From positions 310,001 to 374,000 of the forward strand of contig NZ_JANRHG010000001.1 of assembly GCF_024733845.1 (NCBI RefSeq): a stretch of DNA of 64,000 bases. The letters run 5' to 3'. Positions 53,871 to 62,451 of the stretch are shown here, in pieces (the stretch's first letter is position 1; the number at the start of each line of letters is the position of its first letter). The stretch comes from Neomoorella sulfitireducens. Its GTDB lineage: Bacteria > Bacillota > DSM-521 > Neomoorellales > Neomoorellaceae. The notes below the pieces were generated by a model. It saw only the letters and a program-made list of their open reading frames with translations, was not told where the DNA came from and ran no database searches. A program made the position numbers and the translations under genes.

Positions 53871-55514
53871 TTATTTACCCGCCGGTCCTGCCTGGGGGTT
53901 AACCTCTGTTACAACCACATTCTCTTCTCTTTCTTTCGTAAAGGCAATCACCATGCAGAAAGCACAGATAAAGATCAGGAAAAGGATCATACCGAAAACG
54001 CCTCTGGCATAAAGCCAGGAAAACTGGTTGACCGCCAGGATTGCCAGGGCCAGCCAGACAAATATGGCCCCTAAGCCCACATTTTTGGCTACCCCTTTCT
54101 CCGGTAATGCCCAGCGGTAGCTGCCAGCCCGTTCGATTAAGGTCACCAGGGTTAAAGCGGAAACGTTAAAAATCATCCCGATCCATACCGGGTGGATATT
54201 CAAGTAAAATTTAGCAGGATGCCAGCCACCTAGATGATACCAGGTTATCCCGGAAACAAAGCCGGCGACCAGGGCGCTGACGGCCGCTTTGCGGCTGGCC
54301 AGGGGCCAGAAGAGTACGCCGATTATTGGAGCAAAGGTGGCCCCGTTACGAGCCGTCCAGGCCAGGACATTCCACCACGCGGCCTGTTCTGTCCGCAGGA
54401 AGCCAAAGATAATCATCAATACTGTCAATACTACCAGCGACCACTTGGTGTAAAAAACCATCTGCTTATCGCTTATTTTGGGATTTAAAGAGGAAGCCAC
54501 ATCCCGTCCCAGGCTGGTCGCCCCGGAAAACTGGCAGGGAGCTCCCCAGCCCAGGGCGCAGGCCCAGATACCCATGAAGAAGATGCCCACCAGCGGGGGC
54601 GGTAAAACCTGGGCCAGGTATTTAGGTACGGCTACCAGGCCGCGGCCTACACCAGGTGCAACAACGGCAGCGGCCATCCCAAAGAGAACCCCCAGGACAA
54701 TAAAGACGATATTAAAGCCTGCCGCCCAGAGGAGACCCTTTTGTCCCTCTTCCGGCGTACGGCAGGAAAGGGCCATCTGGAAAGCCGCCTGGGCCAGGAA
54801 AACATTGACCAGGAAGGTACCGAACCAGGCCAGTATCGTCTGCAGGCCCACGGTAGTCAGGCCAAACATGGCCGGTTTAACCGCCGCCAGCTGGGCCAGG
54901 CCGGCAAAACCCGGTTTAATAAAGAAAGCGATAAGGCCGATGATAAACATTAAAGCAAAAGCAATACTATTTGCAGTTTGCGTAAAAACCACCGACCACA
55001 TGCCGCCCGCCTGCAGGTAAATTAGCAGGAGTATTGCGCTAAAGATTACCCAGGTAGATAAGGACATGCCTGTAAAAGCGCTCATGGCGGCGGCAAAGGC
55101 CAGGGCATTGGCGGTGGCGTACATGGGAAAGGTAAAGGCCGTAACAGCGCCGGCAATGGCCTTGGCCGTCCGTCCATAGCGGTCGCCTATTAAACCGGAG
55201 ACGGTCACTACCAGGCGCTTGCGAAAGGGTATCACAAAGAATAAGGCAATAATTATCACATGGATTAATTCGGCTACACCATACCATCCTGCGGAGATCC
55301 CCGTCGTATAGGCCAGTTCCAGGATGGCGATATACGAAGAACCGGAGAAAAGGCCGGTGATGCAAACAGCCACCATCCAGGGCTTGAACTTACGGCCTCC
55401 AACCCAGAAGTCCTCACCACGGGCGGCCCGGCTCCTGGCAATGTTGCCGGCGATAATAAGGACGACGGTATAGATAACCGCCATAAATAAAATCCAGAAA
55501 GCATAGGTATTCAC
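53871..55514 (-). CDS. Sodium:solute symporter family protein
   Basis: 547 residues, about 13 hydrophobic segments. SSS signatures: GEDFWVGGRKFKPWMVAVCI with GLFSGSSYIAILELAYTTG (helix 1-2, about 33-72) and RDVASSLNPKISDKQMVFYT in the middle. GTG start with GGGGGGATGC. Lies 66 bases downstream of osmC with no terminator between them, so it is probably expressed from the sigma-54 promoter before osmC. Solute unknown; a short or aryl carboxylate is the guess from context. Confidence 0.88.
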   Translation of the reverse strand: MNTYAFWILFMAVIYTVVLIIAGNIARSRAARGEDFWVGGRKFKPWMVAVCITGLFSGSSYIAILELAYTTGISAGWYGVAELIHVIIIALFFVIPFRKRLVVTVSGLIGDRYGRTAKAIAGAVTAFTFPMYATANALAFAAAMSAFTGMSLSTWVIFSAILLLIYLQAGGMWSVVFTQTANSIAFALMFIIGLIAFFIKPGFAGLAQLAAVKPAMFGLTTVGLQTILAWFGTFLVNVFLAQAAFQMALSCRTPEEGQKGLLWAAGFNIVFIVLGVLFGMAAAVVAPGVGRGLVAVPKYLAQVLPPPLVGIFFMGIWACALGWGAPCQFSGATSLGRDVASSLNPKISDKQMVFYTKWSLVVLTVLMIIFGFLRTEQAAWWNVLAWTARNGATFAPIIGVLFWPLASRKAAVSALVAGFVSGITWYHLGGWHPAKFYLNIHPVWIGMIFNVSALTLVTLIERAGSYRWALPEKGVAKNVGLGAIFVWLALAILAVNQFSWLYARGVFGMILFLIFICAFCMVIAFTKEREENVVVTEVNPQAGPAGK

Positions 55515-55580
55515 TTCAGCATCCCCCCTGTAAGCCTGTTAAAATAATTCTCCCTTGATCATCTTTCCCGAGTCATGTCT

Positions 55581-56039
55581 TTAACTACCACTTGTCTCTT
55601 CCGGGAAGGGGTAAGGGTACTCCTCGCCGTTGATTTTAAAAGCATAATCAATGGATCCGGCCGCCTTCATCATATTGGCTGCCGAGCAATATACCTCGTC
55701 GGCCAGCTTGATGGCCTGGGCCACCTTTTGCGGCGGGATATTATCGCCCTGGAAATCATAAGCCACCCGCATCCGGGTAAAAATCTTGGGATGGTCTTCC
55801 GCCCTCTCCCCTTCTACTAAAATAGTTAGTTTATCGAAGCCGACCCGCATTTTTTGTAAGATGTGGGTGACCTCAATTCCGGTGCAACCGCCCAGGGCGA
55901 TAAGCATCAGGTCCATTGGCCGGGTACCCTGGTTTTCACCGCCATAAACAGGGCTGGCGTCCATGGCCACCTGATGGCCGGCCCCATCATCACCTACAAA
56001 CTGCATTTTACCCGTCCAGTTGACTGTGACTTTTCCCAT
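55581..56039 (-). CDS. OsmC family protein
   Basis: 152 residues. Two redox-type Cys in LGGCTGIEVTHIL (about 52) and VYCSAANMMKAAG (about 125), plus GTRPMDLMLIALGG, the OsmC/Ohr/YhfA pattern; closest in appearance to YhfA-type rather than Ohr. ATG with AAGGAGGAAGGG. OsmC-fold proteins reduce organic hydroperoxides by thiols; YhfA-like ones have unclear roles. It is the first gene after a sigma-54 promoter. Confidence 0.9.
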   Translation of the reverse strand: MGKVTVNWTGKMQFVGDDGAGHQVAMDASPVYGGENQGTRPMDLMLIALGGCTGIEVTHILQKMRVGFDKLTILVEGERAEDHPKIFTRMRVAYDFQGDNIPPQKVAQAIKLADEVYCSAANMMKAAGSIDYAFKINGEEYPYPFPEETSGS

Positions 56040-56091
56040 AAACCCTTCCTCCTTGCAGTTATTCTTGTGCCCTCAAGCACTTGGCTTATAT

Positions 56092-56107
56092 TGCAAAACC
56101 CGTGCCA
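56092..56107 (-). promoter_or_regulatory. Sigma-54 (-24/-12) promoter upstream of osmC
   Basis: The minus strand reads TGGCACGGGTTTTGCA, matching TGGCACG-N4-TTGCA exactly. It lies about 53 bp before the osmC start, between the terminator of the activator gene and osmC, as expected for an activator-dependent unit osmC-symporter. Confidence 0.85.
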
Positions 56108-56114
56108 GGGCATA

Positions 56115-56146
56115 AAAATCCCCGCGAACCCCATGGGCCCGCGGGG
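56115..56146 (-). terminator. Rho-independent terminator of the sigma-54 activator gene
   Basis: CCCCGCG / CGCGGGG stem, ending in GGATTTTTATG on the minus strand. Separates the activator transcript from the sigma-54 promoter just after it. Confidence 0.8.
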
Positions 56147-56173
56147 GGCAAGGTATAAGTCAAATTTAATTTC

Positions 56174-56289
56174 CGGTCTATTTTTGCACCAAACAGTTAG
56201 CCGACACTCCTTTCCCCGGCCGCTTCATAAAGACTTAATGCAATCTTTGCTGGTGCAATTTTAAACCGCATCGGTTCGATTTTGCACCA
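56174..56289. promoter_or_regulatory. Cluster of three 18-bp activator sites (A, B, C)
   Basis: Site A (56174-56191, minus: TGGTGCAAAAATAGACCG), site B (56251-56268, plus: TGGTGCAATTTTAAACCG) and site C (56272-56289, minus: TGGTGCAAAATCGAACCG). B and C form an inverted pair with 3 bases between. They lie about 70-180 bp upstream of the sigma-54 promoter, the usual position of enhancer sites. C and part of B overlap the 3' end of the activator coding sequence. Confidence 0.75.
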
Positions 56290-58372
56290 CAAGACCATAG
56301 GCCTGGGCCTTGCGAAGCAAAGTTGAATGGGATATTCCCAGGGCCCGGGCGGCCCGCCGCAGGGTGCCGTACTCTGCGATGGCAAGGGTTATTAACTGCC
56401 GTTCAAGTTGCTCCCTTGCCTCCTGGAGGGGTAAAACATCCTTGAGTTGCAACCATTTACAGGTATTCCCACCGGTCCCTTCCTGAAATTCGATGGGCAA
56501 ATGTTCCGGCCGGATTACATCTCCTTCGCCCATAATGACTACCCGTTCCATGACATTCTGTAGTTCCCGCACATTGCCCGGCCAGGAATAGGCTTCAAGC
56601 ACTTTACAAGCCCCAAAGGACAGGCGTTTGTCCGTACCGTACTTATGATTAAATATTTCCAGGAAATACCTGGCCAGGGGCAAAATGTCTTCCCTCCGCT
56701 CTCGCAAAGGAGGGATCCTTATAGGTACCACATTTAAACGATAATACAGGTCTTCACGGAAGGTTTTTTCCCGGACCATAGCGGCCAGGTCCTTGTTGGT
56801 CGCGGCAATGACGCGAACGTTGAGCTTAATGGCCTGGCGGCCGCCCAGGCGATAAATCTCTTGTTCCTGGAGAAAACGCAACAACTTGACCTGCAAGCCA
56901 AGGGATAAATCCCCTATTTCATCTAAGAAGATTGTGCCGTTATTGGCCACCTCGAGGAGACCTATCTTGCCCTCTTTACTAGCCCCGGTAAAGGCTCCTT
57001 TTTCGTAACCGAAGAGCTCGGATTCCAGCAGGTTTTCCGGGATGGCGCCGCAGTTAATCTCTATAAAAGGCCCCTTACAACGCGGGCTGTGCCGGTGAAT
57101 TAGCCCGGCAACGACTTCCTTGCCGACGCCGGATTCCCCGGTTATGAGGACGGTGGAATCAACGGCCGCCACCCTTAAAGCCTGGTCCACCACCTTTTGC
57201 ATGGAAAGACTATGGCGGATTACCTCAGGGGCTGCCAGCTGGCGGGCTCGCAAGACCTGTATTTCCGCTGCCGCTCGCATGGCTTCTTCTTTGAGATGGC
57301 GCAGTTCCGTCATATCGCGGATGCTGATTACTACTTGAGAAACAGCTCCCTCCTCATTGAAGACGGGGCTGCCGGTCAGAATGGCCTCCCTATCGGAAGG
57401 AGTCTGGTACATAACTGTTACGGCCTTGCGGCTTTCACGGACAAGGTGCCAGAGCTGGTACAGCTGTTCTTCTGCCTGGCCGGTACCGGGCTGCAACTTT
57501 TCACCAACAACAAGCAGCCGACCGGTCTCCGGTGCCATGATACGTTCATATGCCTCATTAGCCCCTCGGACAATGCCCTGGCTGTCAACAATAACCATGC
57601 CGTCATAACAGGCCTCGATTACACTCTTTAGCTGCCGGTTTAAGGACTTAACCGCTTTTAATTCACTGGAGATGGCCTCTAATTCGGAAATATCCTGCAG
57701 GATCAGGACGACACCCTGTTCCTGGCCTTCTTTGTTAATAGAACTGCGCCGGATGGCCAGGGTTCTATCTCCTACCCCGGCTTTATGAAACTGGTCTCCT
57801 GCTTCTTTTGCAAGAAACCGGGTTAACCCTGCCGCCGCCAAGATGCTATTCGCCGGTTGCTCCATGGCTGTCGCCACCGGCACGTCGAGGAGCCGGGCGG
57901 CCGCAGGGTTGATGTGGCATATTTTCCCTTCCCGGTCGACGGCCACGATACCGTTGGGGACCGCCTCCAGGACTGCCGCCAGCTCGCGTTCCGCCTTTTC
58001 CAGGGCATGGTGCACCTTATTGATCAGGCCAATCCTGGTCAGGACCCCGCTCAAACGCCGCTCTTTGTTTAAAACAATCAGGCGGTCAATGGGTAAATTG
58101 GCCACTTTCTCAAAACCTGTATCCTCATCGATGCAGACCAGCTTTCTCTCCATGACCTCTTCAATGGGCGTAGCCATGGTAGCCCCCTCTTGCAGGGCTT
58201 CCAGGAGGCGAAAGACGGTAATAATGCCCACCACTTCGCCGCCAGCGTCCAGGACGGGGGCACAGTTGACCTGCTGTCGCTGGTAGACGGCCACGGCATC
58301 GGCAAGGGTCTGCCAGTAGTATAACGTCTCCGGGTTGTTGAGCATGACCTGCTTGACCTGCACGGGATACAC
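56261..58372 (-). CDS. Sigma-54-dependent transcriptional activator with CBS and PAS domains
   Basis: 703 residues: two CBS repeats (about 1-120; [20 protein letters not shown]), PAS 1 (about 128-235; [20 protein letters not shown]), PAS 2 (about 245-370; [20 protein letters not shown]), AAA+ (about 390-625; Walker A GESGVGKE, sigma-54 contact GAFTGA, Walker [12 protein letters not shown]) and a Fis-type HTH at the end ([20 protein letters not shown]). GTG start, RBS weak, so the exact start is uncertain. CBS domains typically bind adenosyl nucleotides, giving an energy or SAM input. No kinase partner is present; ligand sensing through PAS/CBS is likely. Candidate binding sites lie at its own promoter and before osmC. 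Confidence 0.93.
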   Translation of the reverse strand: MYPVQVKQVMLNNPETLYYWQTLADAVAVYQRQQVNCAPVLDAGGEVVGIITVFRLLEALQEGATMATPIEEVMERKLVCIDEDTGFEKVANLPIDRLIVLNKERRLSGVLTRIGLINKVHHALEKAERELAAVLEAVPNGIVAVDREGKICHINPAAARLLDVPVATAMEQPANSILAAAGLTRFLAKEAGDQFHKAGVGDRTLAIRRSSINKEGQEQGVVLILQDISELEAISSELKAVKSLNRQLKSVIEACYDGMVIVDSQGIVRGANEAYERIMAPETGRLLVVGEKLQPGTGQAEEQLYQLWHLVRESRKAVTVMYQTPSDREAILTGSPVFNEEGAVSQVVISIRDMTELRHLKEEAMRAAAEIQVLRARQLAAPEVIRHSLSMQKVVDQALRVAAVDSTVLITGESGVGKEVVAGLIHRHSPRCKGPFIEINCGAIPENLLESELFGYEKGAFTGASKEGKIGLLEVANNGTIFLDEIGDLSLGLQVKLLRFLQEQEIYRLGGRQAIKLNVRVIAATNKDLAAMVREKTFREDLYYRLNVVPIRIPPLRERREDILPLARYFLEIFNHKYGTDKRLSFGACKVLEAYSWPGNVRELQNVMERVVIMGEGDVIRPEHLPIEFQEGTGGNTCKWLQLKDVLPLQEAREQLERQLITLAIAEYGTLRRAARALGISHSTLLRKAQAYGLVVQNRTDAV

Positions 58373-58398
58373 CTGCCCGTAAAATTTGGACCATCCCT

Positions 58399-58427
58399 AT
58401 TATAACAGGCGGTTTATTTTTGCACCA
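58399..58427 (-). promoter_or_regulatory. Promoter of the sigma-54 activator gene with overlapping site D
   Basis: TATAAT (58399-58404 as minus strand) with site D, TGGTGCAAAAATAAACCG (58410-58427), covering the -35 position. There is no good -35, and the activator's own motif sits there, which suggests autoregulation, most simply repression. Confidence 0.65.
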
Positions 58428-58445
58428 GATGCCCCTTCTTCTTTT

Positions 58446-60173
58446 CTATTTGGTCAACTCCCGGCTGAAGGCGACCTTGAACTCCCGGGTCTGATCCAGG
58501 CGCACCAGTTCCAGGCCCAGGCGGTCCAGGGTGGCCGGTGTGGGCCGGCCCTCCTCGTCCCAACCGCGGCGGTGGTAATAGGCCTGCACCAGCTCCGGTA
58601 ACCTGGTAAAGGGCCCGGCTTTAATTCCCCCGTCTGCAATCCCTTCTCGCAGGAAACGCTCCGGCAGGGTGTCGGCTTCCCGGCCCAGGCCCTCCCGCAG
58701 GTTGAAGGCCCGCTCCAGGGCCAGGCTGCGCTCGGCGGCCATGTGGAGGTCCTCCAGGGCCAGTTCCGTACCGGTAACGGCCGTCAACATTTCAGTCATC
58801 AGTTCCAGGGGCAGCCAGCCGCCCAGGTAGGCAAAGAGACAGCCGATACCTGTTTCCAGGGCTACTGTCGTCTCCTGGATGCGGTTTACCTGGTCCACCA
58901 GGTCTTCCCCTTCCCGGTCGGCAGCAAAGAGCCCGGCGTGAAGGGCCTTGCCATAACAATAACTGCCACCGAGGGCCGAAACGACCATCCCTAGGCCGTG
59001 AAGGGGGCGCACCCGCGGGTCATAACCCGGCATCTCAATCCCTTTAACGGTCATGGCGTATTCAGCCGTGCCGGAACCAATATACTTTGCCGCCCTGCTT
59101 ACTCCTTCAGCCAGGAGCTCGCCCAGGCCTTTCCGGTAGGCAATCATATTGATCAATTCCAGGGTGGCCTGCGGCCTGTCCCACCCCAGGTCAAAGCCCT
59201 CGGTTTTTAGGAGGCCCCGCTGCTGTAATTCACAGGCAAAGGCTATGCTCACCCCGGTGGAAACCGTGTCCAGGCCCAGGTCGTTACAGCGCTCGTTGGC
59301 CCGGGCCACCAGCTCGGGATCAAAATACCCCAGGTTGGCCGCCAGGGCCCAGTAGGTCTGGAATTCCGGTCCTTCTCGCTCCAGAAGGTAAGGCTGGTTA
59401 ACTGTATCGGTATCTGCCTGCCGGGCACCCTGGAAATTGCGTGCAGGTAAAACAGCGCCCCTTATGGCCCCCGGCAAGGGCGCCCGGCGGTCGCGGCGGT
59501 GGATTAATTCCCGCTGTCGCTCCAGCAGCCGGGAGAAACGTTCCCCGGCAGCCACAGGAATATCCAGTGAAGTATCTACAACCACGGCTTTAAGTTTTTT
59601 TGCTCCTATGACGGCGCCCGTCCCGCCACGGGCGGCGGTACTGTTGTTGCTGACTATACCGGCATAGCGCACCAGGTTTTCCCCTGCCGGGCCGATGCAG
59701 GCCACCCGCGCCTCCCGGCCATGGCGCCGGCGCAACTCGGCCTCGGTAGCCCGGGTCCCCAGGCCCCACAGGTCTTCCGCCGGCCGCAGTTCTACCCGCC
59801 CCCGGGGGCCCAGATAGAGGTAAACGGGCCCGGCAGCCCGGCCGGTTATAAGGAGCATTTCGTAACCGGCACCGTGGAGCCGGGCCCCGAAGTCGCCGCC
59901 GCCGACGGAGCGGATAAAGCCGCCGCTCAACGGGCTTTTGGTCACCGCCAGCCAGCGGTTGACGCCCCGGGCCCCGCAGCCGGCCAGGGGACCGGCGTTA
60001 AAAATTAAAATATTCTCCGGGCTTAACGGGTCCGCTCCCGCGGCCAGTTCACCATACAGATACCTGGCCGCTAGAGGACGTCCACCAATAAAATCACGGC
60101 ATACCTTTACCGGTATTTCTTCCTGGCGAATGCTGCCGTCCCTTAAATTTACCCGTAAAATTTGCCGCTCCAT
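58446..60173 (-). CDS. Aldehyde:ferredoxin oxidoreductase family protein lacking the CxxCxxxC motif
   Basis: 575 residues, slightly short for the family (about 600-620). AFOR N-terminal domain is clear (MERQILRVNLRDG; GARGVNRWLAVTKSPLSGGF; GPAGENLVRYAGIVSNNSTA; ARGGTGAVIGAKKLKAV), and the C-terminal domain has CNDLGLDTVSTG. Between LPARNFQG and GPEFQTYWALAANLG, where the family normally carries CxxCxxxC for a [4Fe-4S] cluster, about 20-25 residues are missing and there are no Cys. One later Cys (ETGIGCLFAY) remains. The frame is intact. Probably binds tungsto- or molybdopterin; activity in the normal sense is doubtful. Gap to the cyclase-family gene is 51 bases. Confidence 0.88.
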   Translation of the reverse strand: MERQILRVNLRDGSIRQEEIPVKVCRDFIGGRPLAARYLYGELAAGADPLSPENILIFNAGPLAGCGARGVNRWLAVTKSPLSGGFIRSVGGGDFGARLHGAGYEMLLITGRAAGPVYLYLGPRGRVELRPAEDLWGLGTRATEAELRRRHGREARVACIGPAGENLVRYAGIVSNNSTAARGGTGAVIGAKKLKAVVVDTSLDIPVAAGERFSRLLERQRELIHRRDRRAPLPGAIRGAVLPARNFQGARQADTDTVNQPYLLEREGPEFQTYWALAANLGYFDPELVARANERCNDLGLDTVSTGVSIAFACELQQRGLLKTEGFDLGWDRPQATLELINMIAYRKGLGELLAEGVSRAAKYIGSGTAEYAMTVKGIEMPGYDPRVRPLHGLGMVVSALGGSYCYGKALHAGLFAADREGEDLVDQVNRIQETTVALETGIGCLFAYLGGWLPLELMTEMLTAVTGTELALEDLHMAAERSLALERAFNLREGLGREADTLPERFLREGIADGGIKAGPFTRLPELVQAYYHRRGWDEEGRPTPATLDRLGLELVRLDQTREFKVAFSRELTK

Positions 60174-60224
60174 AAAAACACCCCGCCTGTATTTTTCCTT
60201 TAGTATCGGCAGGGCGTCGCCAGG

Positions 60225-60839
60225 CTATTCCAGCAGGACCACCCGGGCCGGCGCCGCTTCGGCCCCTATGAGGGGGAGGGGCAGGGCCACCATGTGATAA
60301 ACACCCGGAGGCACGTCCTTGAGTCGTAAACCTTCAATAATAATGACCCCATTTTCCAGTAAAGTCCGATGGGTGGGATGGCCCGGCTGGTCCCGCTCCA
60401 CTCCCAGGGCGTCCAGGCCGACGCCGCGCACCCCTTTCTGCACCAGATAGAAGGCCGCCCCGGCATCCAGGTAGATGAACCCGGCTTCATTGCCGCCGGC
60501 CCATGAATTACCGGTTTTCAAAAGGACAAAATCCCCGGAACAAATGGGTTGATTCTCCAGGTCCCCGGAAGTGATGTGGTCGCTGACGGTCGTCAGGTCC
60601 AGCACCCGGCAGGGACCGATTAAAGGTGACAGATCCAGTTGGGCAATGGTGGCTCCGCCGGGAAGCACATGGGCAGGGGCATCAATATGGGTTCCTGTAT
60701 GGCTGTCCAGCAGCCAGCGCGTTTCCCTGATACCCTTTTCATAGTTGCAGGTGACTTCTAGCTGCGGCTGTTTTTCCGCCCTGTTTTTATAGACGGGCAT
60801 GCCGTGATATATGGGCATGGATATGTCGTAGATACGCAA
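60225..60839 (-). CDS. Cyclase family protein (kynurenine formamidase-like metal hydrolase)
   Basis: 204 residues. RIYDISMPIYHGMPVY start, metal motif DSHTGTHIDAPAHVLPGG (HxGTHxDxxxH), VLLKTGNSW and GVGLDALGVERD. TTG start is chosen because the family begins at this residue; its RBS is weak. The family hydrolyses formamides, lactones or isatin-type rings. It lies between zwf and the AOR-family gene on the same strand with 30 and 51 base gaps, so it probably shares their transcript. Confidence 0.88.
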   Translation of the reverse strand: MRIYDISMPIYHGMPVYKNRAEKQPQLEVTCNYEKGIRETRWLLDSHTGTHIDAPAHVLPGGATIAQLDLSPLIGPCRVLDLTTVSDHITSGDLENQPICSGDFVLLKTGNSWAGGNEAGFIYLDAGAAFYLVQKGVRGVGLDALGVERDQPGHPTHRTLLENGVIIIEGLRLKDVPPGVYHMVALPLPLIGAEAAPARVVLLE

Positions 60840-60869
60840 GCTTTCACCAGCCCGTTCATTTATTTCTAG

Positions 60870-62384
60870 CTACCCACGTTCCGGCAGCAATTCATCTTCC
60901 TGCCACCAGTGGCGGCCGTCGCGGATTAAGAGTTCCCTCGCCGCCGGTGGTCCCCACTGGCCGGCGGCGTAATTGGGAAAAAGGGGTGGCCTCGCCGTCC
61001 AGGCAGCGGCAATGGGGTCCACAAACCGCCAGGCCGCCTCCACCTCATCCCAGCGGGTGAAAAGAGTGGGGTCCCCCCGCATTACATCATAAAGCAGGCG
61101 CTCGTAAGCCTCGGGTGAATTAACGCCCACCTCGCAGTTCTGGCAAAAGTCCAGGCGGATGGGTACGATGTAATTATTATTCCCCGGCCGCTTGGCATTG
61201 AGCTGGACGTAGACACCCTCCAGGGGCTGGACGCGGATGACCAGGAGATTGGGGCGTAATTCGCCGTATTCCTTAAAATACAGGATATCCGGCAGGGATT
61301 TAAACTGGAGGATAATTTCCGTCACTTTAACCGGCAGGCGCTTGCCCGTACGCAGGTAAAAGGGCACGCCGGCCCAGCGGAAGTTTTCGATGAAAAGCTT
61401 TAAAGCGACAAATGTTTCCGTCGTGGAATCAGGGGCCACTTCCTTTTCCTGGCGGTAAGGCGGTACCACCTGCCCATCTATCTCCCCGGCACCGTACTGG
61501 CCGCGGATGGCGTTCTTGCTGACTGCTGCCGCGTCCAGGGGTTGCAAAGAGCGCAGCACCTTTACCTTTTCGTCGCGGATAGCTTCAGTGGCCAGGCTCG
61601 CCGGCGGTTCCATGGCCACTAGGGTCACCAGCTGCAGGAGGTGGTTCTGGACCATGTCCCGCAGGGCCCCGGCCCTGTCGTAATAGCCGCCCCGGTCCTC
61701 CACGCCCACCGTTTCCGCCGAAGTGATCTGGACGTGGTCGATATATTTATTATTCCAGACCGGCTCAAAAAAGGTATTGGCAAAGCGGATGACCATGATG
61801 TTCTGGATCATTTCTTTCCCCAGGTAATGGTCGATGCGGTAAATCTCTTCCTCGCTGAAAGCCGCCCGGAGCTGGCGGTTTAATTCTGCCGCCGAAGGCA
61901 GGTCATGGCCGAAGGGTTTCTCAATAACAACCCGCTGCCAGCCCCGCGCCGGTACCAGGCCTGTTTCCTTTAAGCTCCGGACCACGGGGCCAAAGTGTTC
62001 CGGGGCCACGGCCAGGTAAAAAATGCGGTTGCCCTGGCAGCCCGACTTTTCTTCCAGTTCCTCTATAAATTGCCTGAGGCGAGTATAACCCCCCTGGTCA
62101 TAAAGGTCGGCCTGAAAGTAATGGACACGGCCGATAAAGGATGCAAAATGGCCGTCCGGGTTGGAGGCGCGGCGGGAAAAGGCCTTAAGGGAAGGTAAGA
62201 CTATTTCATTATGAAAACCCTCGCGCGTAAAAAAGCGCCGCCCCACGGCAACGATCTGCAGGGCATCCGGCAGGAAATCATCGACAAAGAGATTATATAG
62301 GGCGGGGTATAGTTTACGGCGGGCCAGGTCCCCGGTACCGCCGAAAATCACCAGCAAACAATTATCCGGCTTTCCCAGGCCCAT
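60870..62384 (-). CDS. zwf: Glucose-6-phosphate 1-dehydrogenase
   Basis: 504 residues from ATG 62384 (a TTG frame eight codons longer exists but the ATG follows AAAGGAAGGCGG). NADP site VIFGGTGDLARRKLYPALYN, EKPFGHDL, active site RIDHYLGKEMIQN (about 190) and the Lys/His lying in this motif. Oxidises glucose-6-phosphate to 6-phosphogluconolactone, first step of the oxidative pentose phosphate route. No pgl or gnd nearby. Head of the group zwf-cyclase-AOR. Confidence 0.95.
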   Translation of the reverse strand: MGLGKPDNCLLVIFGGTGDLARRKLYPALYNLFVDDFLPDALQIVAVGRRFFTREGFHNEIVLPSLKAFSRRASNPDGHFASFIGRVHYFQADLYDQGGYTRLRQFIEELEEKSGCQGNRIFYLAVAPEHFGPVVRSLKETGLVPARGWQRVVIEKPFGHDLPSAAELNRQLRAAFSEEEIYRIDHYLGKEMIQNIMVIRFANTFFEPVWNNKYIDHVQITSAETVGVEDRGGYYDRAGALRDMVQNHLLQLVTLVAMEPPASLATEAIRDEKVKVLRSLQPLDAAAVSKNAIRGQYGAGEIDGQVVPPYRQEKEVAPDSTTETFVALKLFIENFRWAGVPFYLRTGKRLPVKVTEIILQFKSLPDILYFKEYGELRPNLLVIRVQPLEGVYVQLNAKRPGNNNYIVPIRLDFCQNCEVGVNSPEAYERLLYDVMRGDPTLFTRWDEVEAAWRFVDPIAAAWTARPPLFPNYAAGQWGPPAARELLIRDGRHWWQEDELLPERG

Positions 62385-62451
62385 GTTTAACCGCCTTCCT
62401 TTACGCAACTTCTTACCTATTTTGCTCCATGGGCCCGGTTTTTATAGGACC

